Origin: Litorimonas sp964352855
Lineage (GTDB): Bacteria > Pseudomonadota > Alphaproteobacteria > Caulobacterales > Maricaulaceae
Direction: 5' to 3'
Assembly: GCA_964352855.1 (NCBI GenBank)
Contig: CAYGTR010000002.1
Location: 62,001 to 126,000 of the forward strand
Length of the DNA: 64,000 bases
Shown here: piece by piece, positions 8,930 through 16,936 of the stretch
Position numbering within the stretch: position 1 is the stretch's first letter
Layout: each line of letters opens with the position of its first letter
Notes under the pieces: generated by a model
Seen by the model: only the letters and a program-made list of their open reading frames with translations
The model's database searches: none
Told to the model about the DNA's origin: nothing
Position numbers and translations under genes: made by a program

Positions 8930-9061
8930 ATGTTTTCAACTATCCATGCTGGCATTAGTATTTTTGGGCTTTTTTCTATGGACCCGGCTTTGTTTGCCTT
9001 TTTACTGATCACTGTTGTATTTGGTGTTTTAAATATTCTTGAATATAAACGGTTCGACTAG
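8930..9061 (+). CDS. 43-residue membrane microprotein
   Basis: Small ORF starting at the ATG at 8930 with AGGA eight bases upstream and stopping at TAG 9059-9061. It encodes 43 residues: a short N-terminus, a hydrophobic region from about residue 8 to 34 (GISIFGLFSMDPALFAFLL then ITVVFGVLNI), and a charged C-terminus LEYKRFD. One or two membrane segments are likely. It ends 13 bases before the Ca/Na antiporter gene on the same strand and could be co-transcribed with it as a small partner protein. No family was recognised; the function is unknown. Confidence 0.6.
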   Translation: MFSTIHAGISIFGLFSMDPALFAFLLITVVFGVLNILEYKRFD

Positions 9062-9074
9062 GCCTTAACTTAAA

Positions 9075-10043
9075 ATGCTTTTAGCTTTTGGATTGCTCAT
9101 CCTCGGCATTGTCTTCTTGATAGTGGCGGGCGACCTGATGGTACGTGGGGCTGCAGCCCTTGCGCGTCATTGGGGTGTTCCGTCTCTTATCGTCGGCCTT
9201 ACAATTGTGGCCTTCGGTACATCAGCTCCGGAAATGGTGGTAAGTGTGCAAGCGACTTTGCGCGGTATGGGCCAATTGGCGATGGGGAATGTCGTAGGTT
9301 CCAATATTGCCAATGTCCTTTTGGCGCTTGGCTTGCCTGCGCTGATTATGGCGATTCCTACAAATATCAGCGGTGTCGCGCGGAATAGCTTGTTTTGTTT
9401 CTTCGCAACTATGTCGCTTATTGTTTTGGCGTTCCTTGGAAACCCTTTGGTGTTTTGGCAAGGTGCAATCCTGTTTGCCGGTATTATCTTTTATTTGGGT
9501 TGGATGTTTACATTGGCAAAATCCGGGGCGCATGACCCGATATTAGAAGAAATGACCGAAATTGAGGAAGGCCATGACGGGCTTCCGACCAATATCTTTT
9601 TGTCATTAGTTTGGGTTCTTATCGGGTTGGTGGGTTTGATTGGCGGCGGTTGGTTGATTGTTGAAAATGCACAATTCATTGCCGCGGGTTTCGGTGTTTC
9701 TGAAACGGTCATTGGTTTGACGATTGTCGCTATTGGTACGTCTTTGCCTGAAATCGCAACAGTGGTTATTGCCTCTTACAGAGGGCACTCAGAAGTCGCT
9801 ATCGGTAACGTTTTAGGCTCTAACATCTTTAACTCACTCGCTGTCATGGGCGCCGCCGCGATGGCAGGTCCGGTTATGGTGGAGCCAGAACTTTACGTCT
9901 TTGATATGTGGGTCATGATGGCTTCCATGTTGGCCTTGCTGATGTTTGTTTTGACCCGCAAACCGATAGGCCGAAAAACAGGCATCATGTTCACAATTGG
10001 CTATATCCTCTACATGTTGGCAATTGCCAGCCGTGTGATGTGA
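9075..10043 (+). CDS. Calcium/sodium antiporter (CaCA family, YrbG type)
   Basis: 322-residue inner-membrane exchanger with the two inverted alpha repeats of the CaCA family. Repeat 1 has AFGTSAPEM at 46-54 and GNVVGSNIAN at 71-80; repeat 2 has GTSLPEIA at 221-228 and GNVLGSNIFN at 244-253. The Glu residues in the two GTS-PE motifs are the cation ligands. An acidic loop (DPILEEMTEIEEGHD, about 154-168) lies between the halves. Around ten membrane segments. Preceded by a 43-residue membrane ORF and followed after seven bases by the pterin genes. Confidence 0.92.
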   Translation: MLLAFGLLILGIVFLIVAGDLMVRGAAALARHWGVPSLIVGLTIVAFGTSAPEMVVSVQATLRGMGQLAMGNVVGSNIANVLLALGLPALIMAIPTNISGVARNSLFCFFATMSLIVLAFLGNPLVFWQGAILFAGIIFYLGWMFTLAKSGAHDPILEEMTEIEEGHDGLPTNIFLSLVWVLIGLVGLIGGGWLIVENAQFIAAGFGVSETVIGLTIVAIGTSLPEIATVVIASYRGHSEVAIGNVLGSNIFNSLAVMGAAAMAGPVMVEPELYVFDMWVMMASMLALLMFVLTRKPIGRKTGIMFTIGYILYMLAIASRVM

Positions 10044-10050
10044 GTGTTGC

Positions 10051-10431
10051 GTGAGCACTTATCTCGAAATCGAAAAAGACTTCCAATTTGAAGCGGCCCA
10101 TTACTTTGGCCATCCCGACGCGAATGATCTGTTTAAACATATTCATGGTCATTCTTTTCAAGGAAAGGTGATCATCCGCGGCGATGCACAATCTGATAAA
10201 GGTTGGATCCGTGATTTGTGGAAAATTGAAAAAATAGTGAAGGAGGTCGTCGCACCTCTTGATCATGCTTTGCTCAATGAGGTCGAGGGCCTCGAGCAAC
10301 CCGCGTTGGAACAAATTGCTATGTGGATATTTGAACGCCTTTCACCGAAATTAGAGGGGCTTATCTGCGTTGAAGTGGGGCGTCCGTCTTGCGGAGAACG
10401 TGCGAGATATGTTGTTAGCCCGAATGGGTAA
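10051..10431 (+). CDS. 6-pyruvoyl-tetrahydropterin synthase/QueD-family protein lacking the catalytic cysteine
   Basis: 126-residue T-fold pterin enzyme with GTG start. The zinc ligands are in place: H17 (FEAAH) and H32/H34 (HGHSF). The proton-relay D71-H72 pair (APLDHALLN) is also present. The residue four before the HGH motif, Cys in QueD and PTPS, is Phe (F28), so a standard carboxy-tetrahydropterin synthase reaction is doubtful. The gene overlaps a pteridine-reductase-like SDR by eight bases and folB follows, so a role in folate or monapterin synthesis is more likely than queuosine. Family membership is clear; the substrate is not. Confidence 0.82.
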   Translation: MSTYLEIEKDFQFEAAHYFGHPDANDLFKHIHGHSFQGKVIIRGDAQSDKGWIRDLWKIEKIVKEVVAPLDHALLNEVEGLEQPALEQIAMWIFERLSPKLEGLICVEVGRPSCGERARYVVSPNG

Positions 10432-11185
10432 ATCCGTTCTTATAACAGGCGGAGCGGCGCGTGTCGGGGCCGCCATAGCCAAAGGCCTGGCCGCGGACGG
10501 TTGGACAATCATCATCCATTATTTCCGTAGCGAAGATAAAGCCCAAAATCTTGCCGATATCCTCAAAGCCGACGGCGCGAAAGCGGCTATTATTCAAGGC
10601 AATCTGTCTGTGTCGCAAGAGTGTGATAGTTTGATTGCAAGGGCTTCCGAGCTGGTTGGAGAACCCATAAGCGCGCTCATCAATAACGCTTCTACCTTCA
10701 AGGATGACGGGGCGCGGTCCATGTCGCGCGCGACTTATGATTATCATATGGGCGCAAACCTTCATGCGCCTTTGATTTTATCACAACATTTTGCAGCTCA
10801 GGCTATGGCGGGCGCGTCTATTATTAACATGATCGACCAACGGGTCTTCAAGCCAAATCCGCTGTTTTTCTCCTATAGCCTGTCTAAAGCAGGACTGTAT
10901 TGGGCGACGAAAACAATGGCACAGGCTTTCGCACCTGATATTCGTGTCAATGGTATCGGGCCGGGACCGGTTTTACAAAACTCCGGGCAGACCGAGGCTG
11001 AATTTGAGAAAGAGGCGTCTGAAACACTGCTGGGGCATAGTTCTCCCCCGGACGCTATTCTGCAAGCCGTGCGGTATTTACTTGAAGCCTCGTCTGTTAC
11101 CGGACAAATGATAGCGGTTGATAGTGGCCAACATTTGCGATGGGAAACGCCGGATCAAATGATCGGGCAAGAAGACAATAAATAA
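10424..11185 (+). CDS. FolM-like dihydromonapterin/pteridine reductase (SDR family)
   Basis: 253-residue short-chain dehydrogenase. The cofactor loop GGAARVG is at 9-15, NNAS at 87-90, and the active site pairs Y151 and K155 (YSLSK). An Asp (D138) stands 13 residues before the Tyr, where ordinary SDRs have Ser; this D-Y-K arrangement is that of pteridine reductases such as PTR1 and FolM. The end, VDSGQHLRW, is also typical of FolM. I chose the ATG at 10424, inside the end of the PTPS gene, because translation from an earlier in-frame ATG at 10370 would add residues unlike the family. folB overlaps its stop by one base. Confidence 0.85.
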   Translation: MGKSVLITGGAARVGAAIAKGLAADGWTIIIHYFRSEDKAQNLADILKADGAKAAIIQGNLSVSQECDSLIARASELVGEPISALINNASTFKDDGARSMSRATYDYHMGANLHAPLILSQHFAAQAMAGASIINMIDQRVFKPNPLFFSYSLSKAGLYWATKTMAQAFAPDIRVNGIGPGPVLQNSGQTEAEFEKEASETLLGHSSPPDAILQAVRYLLEASSVTGQMIAVDSGQHLRWETPDQMIGQEDNK

Positions 11186-11595
11186 TGCTAAAACAAAAAT
11201 CCATCTACCGCCGCTTACGTGATAAGCAGGACTTACAACCCACAACGCGTATTTTTGTGCGGGGTCTTCAAATTCAAGCTTCAATTGGTGTCCATCCCCA
11301 TGAATATGAAGCGACGCAGCTTATCATTGTCGATATTGAGCTTGATATGAGCGGTATGGATACTCCCAAAGATGACCGTTTGCATGAAACACTTGATTAT
11401 GGTGTCGTCGCTGAAAAAGCAGAAGAGATTGCGCTTGCGTCACATGTCCAACTCGTAGAGACTTTAGCCGAGCGTATTGCGGAATGGGCTTTGTCTTATG
11501 ATGCGCGCGTTCAAAGCTGTGCTGTCAGGATTGCAAAACCGCAGGCGCTTTTAAAGGCTGAAGCGGCAGGGGTGGAGATATTACGCAAACGCTAA
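11185..11595 (+). CDS. folB: Dihydroneopterin aldolase
   Basis: 136-residue T-fold aldolase of folate synthesis that turns dihydroneopterin into hydroxymethyl-dihydropterin and glycolaldehyde. Family blocks: FVRGLQIQASIGVHPHE with E40, DRLHETLDYG at 64-73, VETLAERIA at 91-99, and the catalytic-site lysine K118 in VRIAKPQALL. The N-terminal 20 residues before the first strand are longer than usual. The start overlaps the SDR stop (TAATG), giving a coupled PTPS-FolM-FolB unit. Confidence 0.9.
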   Translation: MLKQKSIYRRLRDKQDLQPTTRIFVRGLQIQASIGVHPHEYEATQLIIVDIELDMSGMDTPKDDRLHETLDYGVVAEKAEEIALASHVQLVETLAERIAEWALSYDARVQSCAVRIAKPQALLKAEAAGVEILRKR

Positions 11596-11605
11596 AGGAA
11601 TGAAA

Positions 11606-11983
11606 ATGTCAAAAAGTCTCAATGTCTTAGGCACACAGCTTCAACCCTGTTCAACGGACCCTTTGACAGGTTATTTCCGGGACGGTTGCTGCGAAACAGG
11701 CCCGACAGACAGGGGGCGGCACATAGTTTGTGCCGTCATGACAGATGAATTTCTGACGTTCTCTAAAGCGCAAGGTAATGACCTCTCAACCCAGCTTGCC
11801 ATCTATAATTTTTCCGGTTTGAAAGAGGGCGATCACTGGTGTCTGTGTCTCGACCGTTGGCGTGATGCCTATAAGGTGGGCAAAGCCCCAAAGGTTGTTT
11901 TGGAGGCCACCCATCAAATTGCTTTGGAGCGCGTCGAATTATCCGTGCTAGAGACATTTGCAGTTAAGCCGGACAATGCCTAA
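11606..11983 (+). CDS. DUF2237 family protein
   Basis: 125-residue member of DUF2237, a conserved family of unknown function. Family features visible are the Cys-containing N-terminal block NVLGTQLQPCSTDPLTGYFRD, cut here as two parts (NVLGTQLQPCSTD and PLTGYFRDGCC), the ICAVMT-like block IVCAVMTDEFLTFSKAQGND, and GDHWCLCLDRW near residues 77-87. I prefer the second ATG at 11606 because AAGGA lies six bases upstream; the first ATG at 11600 touches that site. It sits between folB and uvrC with short gaps and is probably in the same transcript. Confidence 0.85.
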   Translation: MSKSLNVLGTQLQPCSTDPLTGYFRDGCCETGPTDRGRHIVCAVMTDEFLTFSKAQGNDLSTQLAIYNFSGLKEGDHWCLCLDRWRDAYKVGKAPKVVLEATHQIALERVELSVLETFAVKPDNA

Positions 11984-11992
11984 TTAAGGGTT

Positions 11993-13867
11993 ATGCCCGC
12001 ATCCGACTCACCTGCAGACAGCAAAGCGACCAAGCTCGTCGGGACGAAATGTATTGCAGATTACGTCAGCCGCCTGCCATCTAAGCCCGGTGTCTACAGG
12101 ATGATGGATGAGCACGGGACCGTGCTTTATGTGGGTAAAGCCAAAGATCTTAAAAAGCGAGTCACGGCCTATACCAAATATGATCGTCACCCGACCCGCA
12201 TAAAGCGTATGATACGTGCCACGACCGAGATGGAATTTGTTGTCTGCACCACCGAAACAGAAGCACTTTTACTTGAAGCTAGTCTGATTAAGCGGTTGAA
12301 ACCGCGTTATAATATCCTTCTCCGTGACGATAAGAGTTTTCCTTATATCCTCGTGCGTAAAGACCATCCTGCCGCGCAAGTGAATAAGCATAGAGGGGCG
12401 CGGAACATCAAAGGTGATTATTACGGCCCCTTTGCCAGCGCTTGGGCCGTCAATCGAACACTCGACACATTGCAACGCGCCTTTCGCCTCAGAAATTGTT
12501 CTGACAGTATTTATCAATCCCGCACAAGACCTTGTATGCAATATCAAATCAAACGTTGTGCCGCACCTTGCACAGGTGAAATTTCGCTTAAAGACTATGG
12601 AAAGCTGATTTCTGATGCGGAGGATTTCTTAAAAGGAAAGTCGGATGCATTAAGGCAACGGCTTTCCGTCGAAATGAATGCGGCGGCAGCGGCGCTCGAT
12701 TATGAAAAAGCCGCTGAGTTACGCGACCGTATTCAAGCGATGGCCCAAGTCAGCACCACTTCGGGCGGGATAAACCCAACGACCTTCACTGATGCTGATG
12801 TGATTGGCCTCCATACAGGCGGTGGGCAGAGTTGTATTCAGGTCTTCTTTTTTCGGGCTGGGCAGAACTGGGGCAATAGCTCGCATTTTCCTCGTCATGG
12901 TAAGGACCAAACGTCCGGGGAGGTTATGGAAGCTTTCATCGCGCAGTTTTATTCCAATAAACCGATCCCGAAGCAAATATTCGTGAGTGAAGATTTGCCA
13001 AGTTTGGGTTTGGTACAAAGGGCACTGTCGGAACAATCTGGTCGTAAGATTGAGGTCTTGAAACCTATAAGAGGCGAGAAGAAAAAACTGGTTGGGCAAG
13101 CGGTCTTAAATGCGCAAGAAGCCCTTGGAAGAAAACTGGCTGAAACGGCCACTCAGACGAAACTACTCAAAGAACTTCAAGAGATATTCGGTATGGAAGC
13201 CATACCGGAACGGATTGAAGTCTATGATAACAGCCATATTCAAGGCACCAACGCCATTGGGGCTTTTATCGTGGCTGGCCAGAATGGGTTCCAGAAGCGT
13301 GATTATCGCACATTTAATATCGCCGATGAAGGCACTGCGCCCGGTGATGATTATGCCATGATGCGGGAAGTCTTCCGCCGTCGATTTTCACGACTGGCAA
13401 AGGACAAGACGTTGGACTGGCCTGATCTCGTGCTCATTGATGGCGGCAAAGGACAGCTCTCTGTTGTGACGGAAACGCTAAGAGAGCTAGGTGTTTTAAA
13501 CCGCACAACCCTTGTGGGGATCGCGAAAGGGCCTGACAGAAATGCAGGGCGTGAGACCTTTTTCATGAATGATCGCGATGTTTTTAATCTTCCGCCTCGA
13601 ACGCCTGCACTTTATTACTTGCAACGCTTACGCGATGAGGCTCACCGTTTTGCAATTGGCACCCATAGAGCAAGACGCAAAAAAGATATCAAAAAGAACC
13701 CCTTGGACGACATTCCAGGTATCGGGCCCGGTCGTAAAAAAGCTCTGCTGGCGCATTTCGGCTCTGCGAAGGCTGTTAAAGGTGCCTCAATTGGGGAGCT
13801 TGCAACCGTTGAAGGTGTGAGTGATAAGATGGCAAGGTCGATTCATGATTATTTTCATGATAGATAA
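11993..13867 (+). CDS. uvrC: Excinuclease ABC subunit C
   Basis: 624-residue nucleotide-excision-repair nuclease that cuts on both sides of UvrB-bound DNA damage. It has the N-terminal GIY-YIG nuclease (about 28-110, KPGVYRMMDE... VLYVGKAKDL), a UVR domain that contacts UvrB (DYEKAAELRDRIQAM, about 230-245), the RNase H-like 5' nuclease domain with EVYDNSHIQGTNAIGA, and a C-terminal tandem helix-hairpin-helix (DDIPGIGPGRKKALLAHFGS). Full length and intact. A pgsA-type gene follows on the same strand, as in many proteobacteria. Confidence 0.96.
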   Translation: MPASDSPADSKATKLVGTKCIADYVSRLPSKPGVYRMMDEHGTVLYVGKAKDLKKRVTAYTKYDRHPTRIKRMIRATTEMEFVVCTTETEALLLEASLIKRLKPRYNILLRDDKSFPYILVRKDHPAAQVNKHRGARNIKGDYYGPFASAWAVNRTLDTLQRAFRLRNCSDSIYQSRTRPCMQYQIKRCAAPCTGEISLKDYGKLISDAEDFLKGKSDALRQRLSVEMNAAAAALDYEKAAELRDRIQAMAQVSTTSGGINPTTFTDADVIGLHTGGGQSCIQVFFFRAGQNWGNSSHFPRHGKDQTSGEVMEAFIAQFYSNKPIPKQIFVSEDLPSLGLVQRALSEQSGRKIEVLKPIRGEKKKLVGQAVLNAQEALGRKLAETATQTKLLKELQEIFGMEAIPERIEVYDNSHIQGTNAIGAFIVAGQNGFQKRDYRTFNIADEGTAPGDDYAMMREVFRRRFSRLAKDKTLDWPDLVLIDGGKGQLSVVTETLRELGVLNRTTLVGIAKGPDRNAGRETFFMNDRDVFNLPPRTPALYYLQRLRDEAHRFAIGTHRARRKKDIKKNPLDDIPGIGPGRKKALLAHFGSAKAVKGASIGELATVEGVSDKMARSIHDYFHDR

Positions 13868-13891
13868 GTGACGCAAATACAGGGGATGGAT

Positions 13892-14551
13892 ATGTCAGAC
13901 TCAAATAATGTCTCGCCTCAGGAAGCAGGCGGCGCCTTTGCTGATGGGCTAACGCTTATCCGAATATTGCTGACACCGGTGATTATGGCGATTATTTACT
14001 TCTATTGGCCGGATACGCGTATGGCCGTTTTTGCATCCGTTCTGTTTATATTGGCAGCTCTAACCGACATTTTTGATGATTATTTTGGGGGTGCTTCAAA
14101 ATCTGTACACCGCAAATACGGCTGGGTGGATGATATTGCGGATACGGTTTTAGTGGTCGGCACGCTGATTGCGCTCTCCGCTGTTATCATCAGAGAGGGT
14201 TTGTTTGCGTGGCCATTCGCTATTCCTGCAATTATTATTATTGCGCGCGAGGTTGGGATCGGTCTCTTCAAAGGCTTTGAACTTTCAAGAATGGGCTGGC
14301 CTGACTCTAAATTGTCTAATGCAAAGTCTGGATTATCAATGCTGGCCGTTTGTATATTGATGGCCTCGCCTTGGCTCACGCAGGCGTTTGATATTATACG
14401 TGCCGGAAATGAAGATCCCATGACGGTTTTTAATGCCGCATCGCCTTGGATTTGGATGGTGGGGCAGGGCATCCTTTGGCTAGCCGCAATTTTGTCCGCT
14501 ATTACAGCCATTATAATTTTTCGAACACCTCTAAATGCGAATGATGCGTAA
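13892..14551 (+). CDS. CDP-alcohol phosphatidyltransferase paralogue with altered signature
   Basis: 219-residue membrane protein of the CDP-OH-P-transferase family with about six hydrophobic segments. The family signature is D-xx-D-G-xx-A-R-x8-G-xxx-D-xxx-D. Here all four Asp are kept (D59, D62, D80, D84) with the exact spacing, but the first Gly is D63, Ala-Arg are G66-G67 and the second Gly is Y76. Metal binding may survive while CDP binding is changed. I chose the ATG at 13892 because AGGGG is six bases upstream; a GTG directly after the uvrC stop (13868) and an ATG at 13886 are alternatives. A canonical pgsA follows, overlapping by one base. Substrate unknown. Confidence 0.82.
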   Translation: MSDSNNVSPQEAGGAFADGLTLIRILLTPVIMAIIYFYWPDTRMAVFASVLFILAALTDIFDDYFGGASKSVHRKYGWVDDIADTVLVVGTLIALSAVIIREGLFAWPFAIPAIIIIAREVGIGLFKGFELSRMGWPDSKLSNAKSGLSMLAVCILMASPWLTQAFDIIRAGNEDPMTVFNAASPWIWMVGQGILWLAAILSAITAIIIFRTPLNANDA

Positions 14552-15186
14552 TGCCGGATAATGAAATCACCAACCTAGCCGATAGACATGCCCTATATTG
14601 GGTGCCGAATGCCTTAACGGTTGCACGCATCTTAAGTGTGCCTTTGTTTATTGCCGGTATTCTGTCTCTGGCTTTTCAATGGGATTTATTTCTTGGCAAA
14701 GCTTGGGTGCTCTTAGGGCTCTTTGCACTCGCGGCTTTTACTGATTTTCTGGATGGATATTTAGCACGTAAATGGAAAGTCGTGACGGGTTTCGGGCGTA
14801 TGATTGACCCCATTGCAGATAAACTTCTTGTCGCAGGCTGTTTGATCGCTTTTTGTATCGCTGCGCTTGGGAATCCGCTATTCCTTATCCCGTCTCTTAC
14901 GATTATTTTTCGCGATATCTTGGTCTCCGGCGCACGCGAACATGCAGCGCTCACGGGTAGGATAATGCCCCCCACGAATCTCGCGAAATGGAAAACGGCT
15001 TTTGAGATGCTGGCTATTGCAGTCTTGCTCATCTGGATTTTAGGCAAGAGCTACCTTCCGATTGATACGGTTATCCCCGACATCAAAGATATTGCCAAAT
15101 ATACAGGACTCGCCTTTTTGTGGCTTGCCGCAGCCTTATCAGCTTATACAGGTACGCTTTATTTCAGAGCAGCTCTGAAAGACTAA
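14551..15186 (+). CDS. pgsA: CDP-diacylglycerol-glycerol-3-phosphate 3-phosphatidyltransferase
   Basis: 211-residue inner-membrane enzyme that makes phosphatidylglycerol phosphate, the committed step to phosphatidylglycerol and cardiolipin. The signature is complete: D65-FL-D68-G69-YL-A72-R73, then G82, D86 and D90 with the correct spacing. The N-terminus NALTVARILSVPLFI is typical of PgsA. Start overlaps the stop of the degenerate paralogue (TAATG). It is convergent with ilvE across a 29-base gap with no visible terminator. Confidence 0.92.
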   Translation: MPDNEITNLADRHALYWVPNALTVARILSVPLFIAGILSLAFQWDLFLGKAWVLLGLFALAAFTDFLDGYLARKWKVVTGFGRMIDPIADKLLVAGCLIAFCIAALGNPLFLIPSLTIIFRDILVSGAREHAALTGRIMPPTNLAKWKTAFEMLAIAVLLIWILGKSYLPIDTVIPDIKDIAKYTGLAFLWLAAALSAYTGTLYFRAALKD

Positions 15187-15215
15187 TCCGTCTTGTTTGA
15201 GTTAAAGTGTGATGA

Positions 15216-16100
15216 TTAGAAGCTCACCTTGCATTTGCCATTTACAGCGTCATCATATGCATTGACCATCGCTTCGCAGACCTTACCGGGTTTGTAGTGA
15301 ATACCGTCTATTTCGCGGACGGGTGTGACCTCTGCCGCTGTGCCCACAACAAAACACTCATCAAAATGTGCCATTTCGGCGGGGTAAATATCGCGTTTAA
15401 AGACTTTATACCCATGCGCTTCTGCGAGTTTCGCAACGCTGTCATGGGTGATTCCTTCAAGCAGAATGTCATTTGTCGGCGTGTGAAGTTCATCCCCGCG
15501 GATAAAGAAAATATGTGCCCCCGTGCATTCTGCCACACGCCCGCGGTAATCATACATAAGTGCATCGTCCCAACCTGTCGCCGTAGCTTTATCTTTTGCG
15601 AGTGTGCAAATCATATAAAGGCCAGCAGCTTTAGACTTGCAGGGACTTGTGTCCGGGGCGGGGCGTTTCCAATCAGAGATACACAGGCGAATGCCTTTCA
15701 TCTTATCAGAAAAATAACTGCCCCAATGCCAACAAGCGACGGCCAGGTGGATTTTATTGTTCTTAGACGCTACGCCCATCATATCAGATCCTCGCCAAGC
15801 CACGGGGCGAATATAGGCGTCCGTTAGCCCCGAATCCGCAAGAGTATCAACGCAGGCCTGATCAATCTCTTCTTTCGAGTATGGGATTTCATACCCTAAG
15901 ATATTAGCAGAGTTTTTTAATCGTTGAGAATGGTCACCCAAACGGAATATCTCGCCTTTATACGCGCGATTGCCTTCAAATACGGCGGCACCGTAATGAA
16001 GTGAGTGGGTTAACACGTGGATTTTTGCGTCTCGCCAATCCAAGAACTCACCATCCATCCAGATGTGACCATCGCGGTCGTGATAGGCTTTTTCGATCAT
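15216..16100 (-). CDS. ilvE: Branched-chain amino acid aminotransferase
   Basis: Class IV PLP aminotransferase, 294 residues from the ATG at 16100, that makes or degrades Leu, Ile and Val. Visible family features are the N-terminal HSLHYGAAVFEG loop, the PLP lysine in CKSKAAGLYM, and the phosphate-binding block YRGRVAECTGAHIFF. An earlier TTG at 16130 gives ten extra residues unlike the family; AAGG lies about ten bases before the ATG. It is divergent from the response regulator gene, the shared spacer being about 120 bases. Confidence 0.93.
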   Translation of the reverse strand: MIEKAYHDRDGHIWMDGEFLDWRDAKIHVLTHSLHYGAAVFEGNRAYKGEIFRLGDHSQRLKNSANILGYEIPYSKEEIDQACVDTLADSGLTDAYIRPVAWRGSDMMGVASKNNKIHLAVACWHWGSYFSDKMKGIRLCISDWKRPAPDTSPCKSKAAGLYMICTLAKDKATATGWDDALMYDYRGRVAECTGAHIFFIRGDELHTPTNDILLEGITHDSVAKLAEAHGYKVFKRDIYPAEMAHFDECFVVGTAAEVTPVREIDGIHYKPGKVCEAMVNAYDDAVNGKCKVSF

Positions 16101-16222
16101 CTTTTTTGACCTTATAACATTGTGGCGCAACTCGTGGCTTGCAGCCTGAAGAATTTCAAGCCATTCTTGCTTTCATATAAGGTAAGTCAACACGCTTTCG
16201 TGGCTAAATTGGAAGTTTTTTA

Positions 16223-16930
16223 ATGTCACATATGCCTGCAACACCGCTAGACAGACAAAATACGCACATCTTGATCGTAGATGACGATGACCGGATCCGT
16301 ATGTTGCTCCAGAAATATCTTCACAAGCAAGGTTATCGAACTTCTGTGGCTGAAAATGCGGAGGCGGCACGTAAAAAAATGGAAGGATTGTCTTTTGATC
16401 TTCTTATCCTCGATATTATGATGCCAGGCGAAGACGGACTAAGCCTGTCGCAGAGTTTACGTGAGACAAGTGATGTGCCGATTATTCTTTTGACGGCAAA
16501 GGGAGAGGCATCAGACCGTATTTCCGGATTAAAAACAGGAGCAGATGATTATTTGACGAAGCCATTTGAACCCGAAGAGCTCTTGCTTCGCATTGATAAT
16601 ATTTTCAAACGCAGAGGCCGCCAACCTACTGTCGAAAAGGTAACGTTCGGGCCCTATGATTATAATTCAGACAACCAATTACTGACAAAGAATGGGGAAC
16701 GAGTTCGTTTGACGACGGGGGAGATCGTCTTATTAGACCTTTTGGTGAAACAGGGCGGCGGAGCCGTTTCTCGCTATCAACTCTCACAAAATATAAGTGC
16801 GAATTCTGACCGTGCCGTTGATGTGCAAATTACAAGACTGCGTCGGAAAATTGAGGAAAATCCAGCCGAACCTAATTATATTCTGACCGTCAGAGGTCAA
16901 GGTTATCGCCTCATTTGTGAAGCGGGTTAA
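16223..16930 (+). CDS. OmpR-family response regulator
   Basis: 235 residues: receiver domain (about 13-128) with the acidic pocket D20-D23, phospho-acceptor D64 (LLILDIMMPGEDG), the conserved Thr in ILLTAKGE and Lys in YLTKPFEPEEL. A winged-helix DNA-binding domain follows (about 140-233, ending in the GQGYRLI hairpin). The next gene, six bases away, is its EnvZ-like kinase. Alphaproteobacteria often keep an OmpR-like regulator beside the branched-chain aminotransferase gene (the PetR neighbourhood of Rhodobacter); no MarR-type PetP partner is present here. Target genes cannot be read from the sequence. Confidence 0.93.
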   Translation: MSHMPATPLDRQNTHILIVDDDDRIRMLLQKYLHKQGYRTSVAENAEAARKKMEGLSFDLLILDIMMPGEDGLSLSQSLRETSDVPIILLTAKGEASDRISGLKTGADDYLTKPFEPEELLLRIDNIFKRRGRQPTVEKVTFGPYDYNSDNQLLTKNGERVRLTTGEIVLLDLLVKQGGGAVSRYQLSQNISANSDRAVDVQITRLRRKIEENPAEPNYILTVRGQGYRLICEAG

Positions 16931-16936
16931 AGTGAT

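Noticed and set aside
16131..16222. A MarR-type petP gene expected between ilvE and the response regulator
   Set aside because: The spacer is only about 90 bases and has no frame; the partner gene is absent here.
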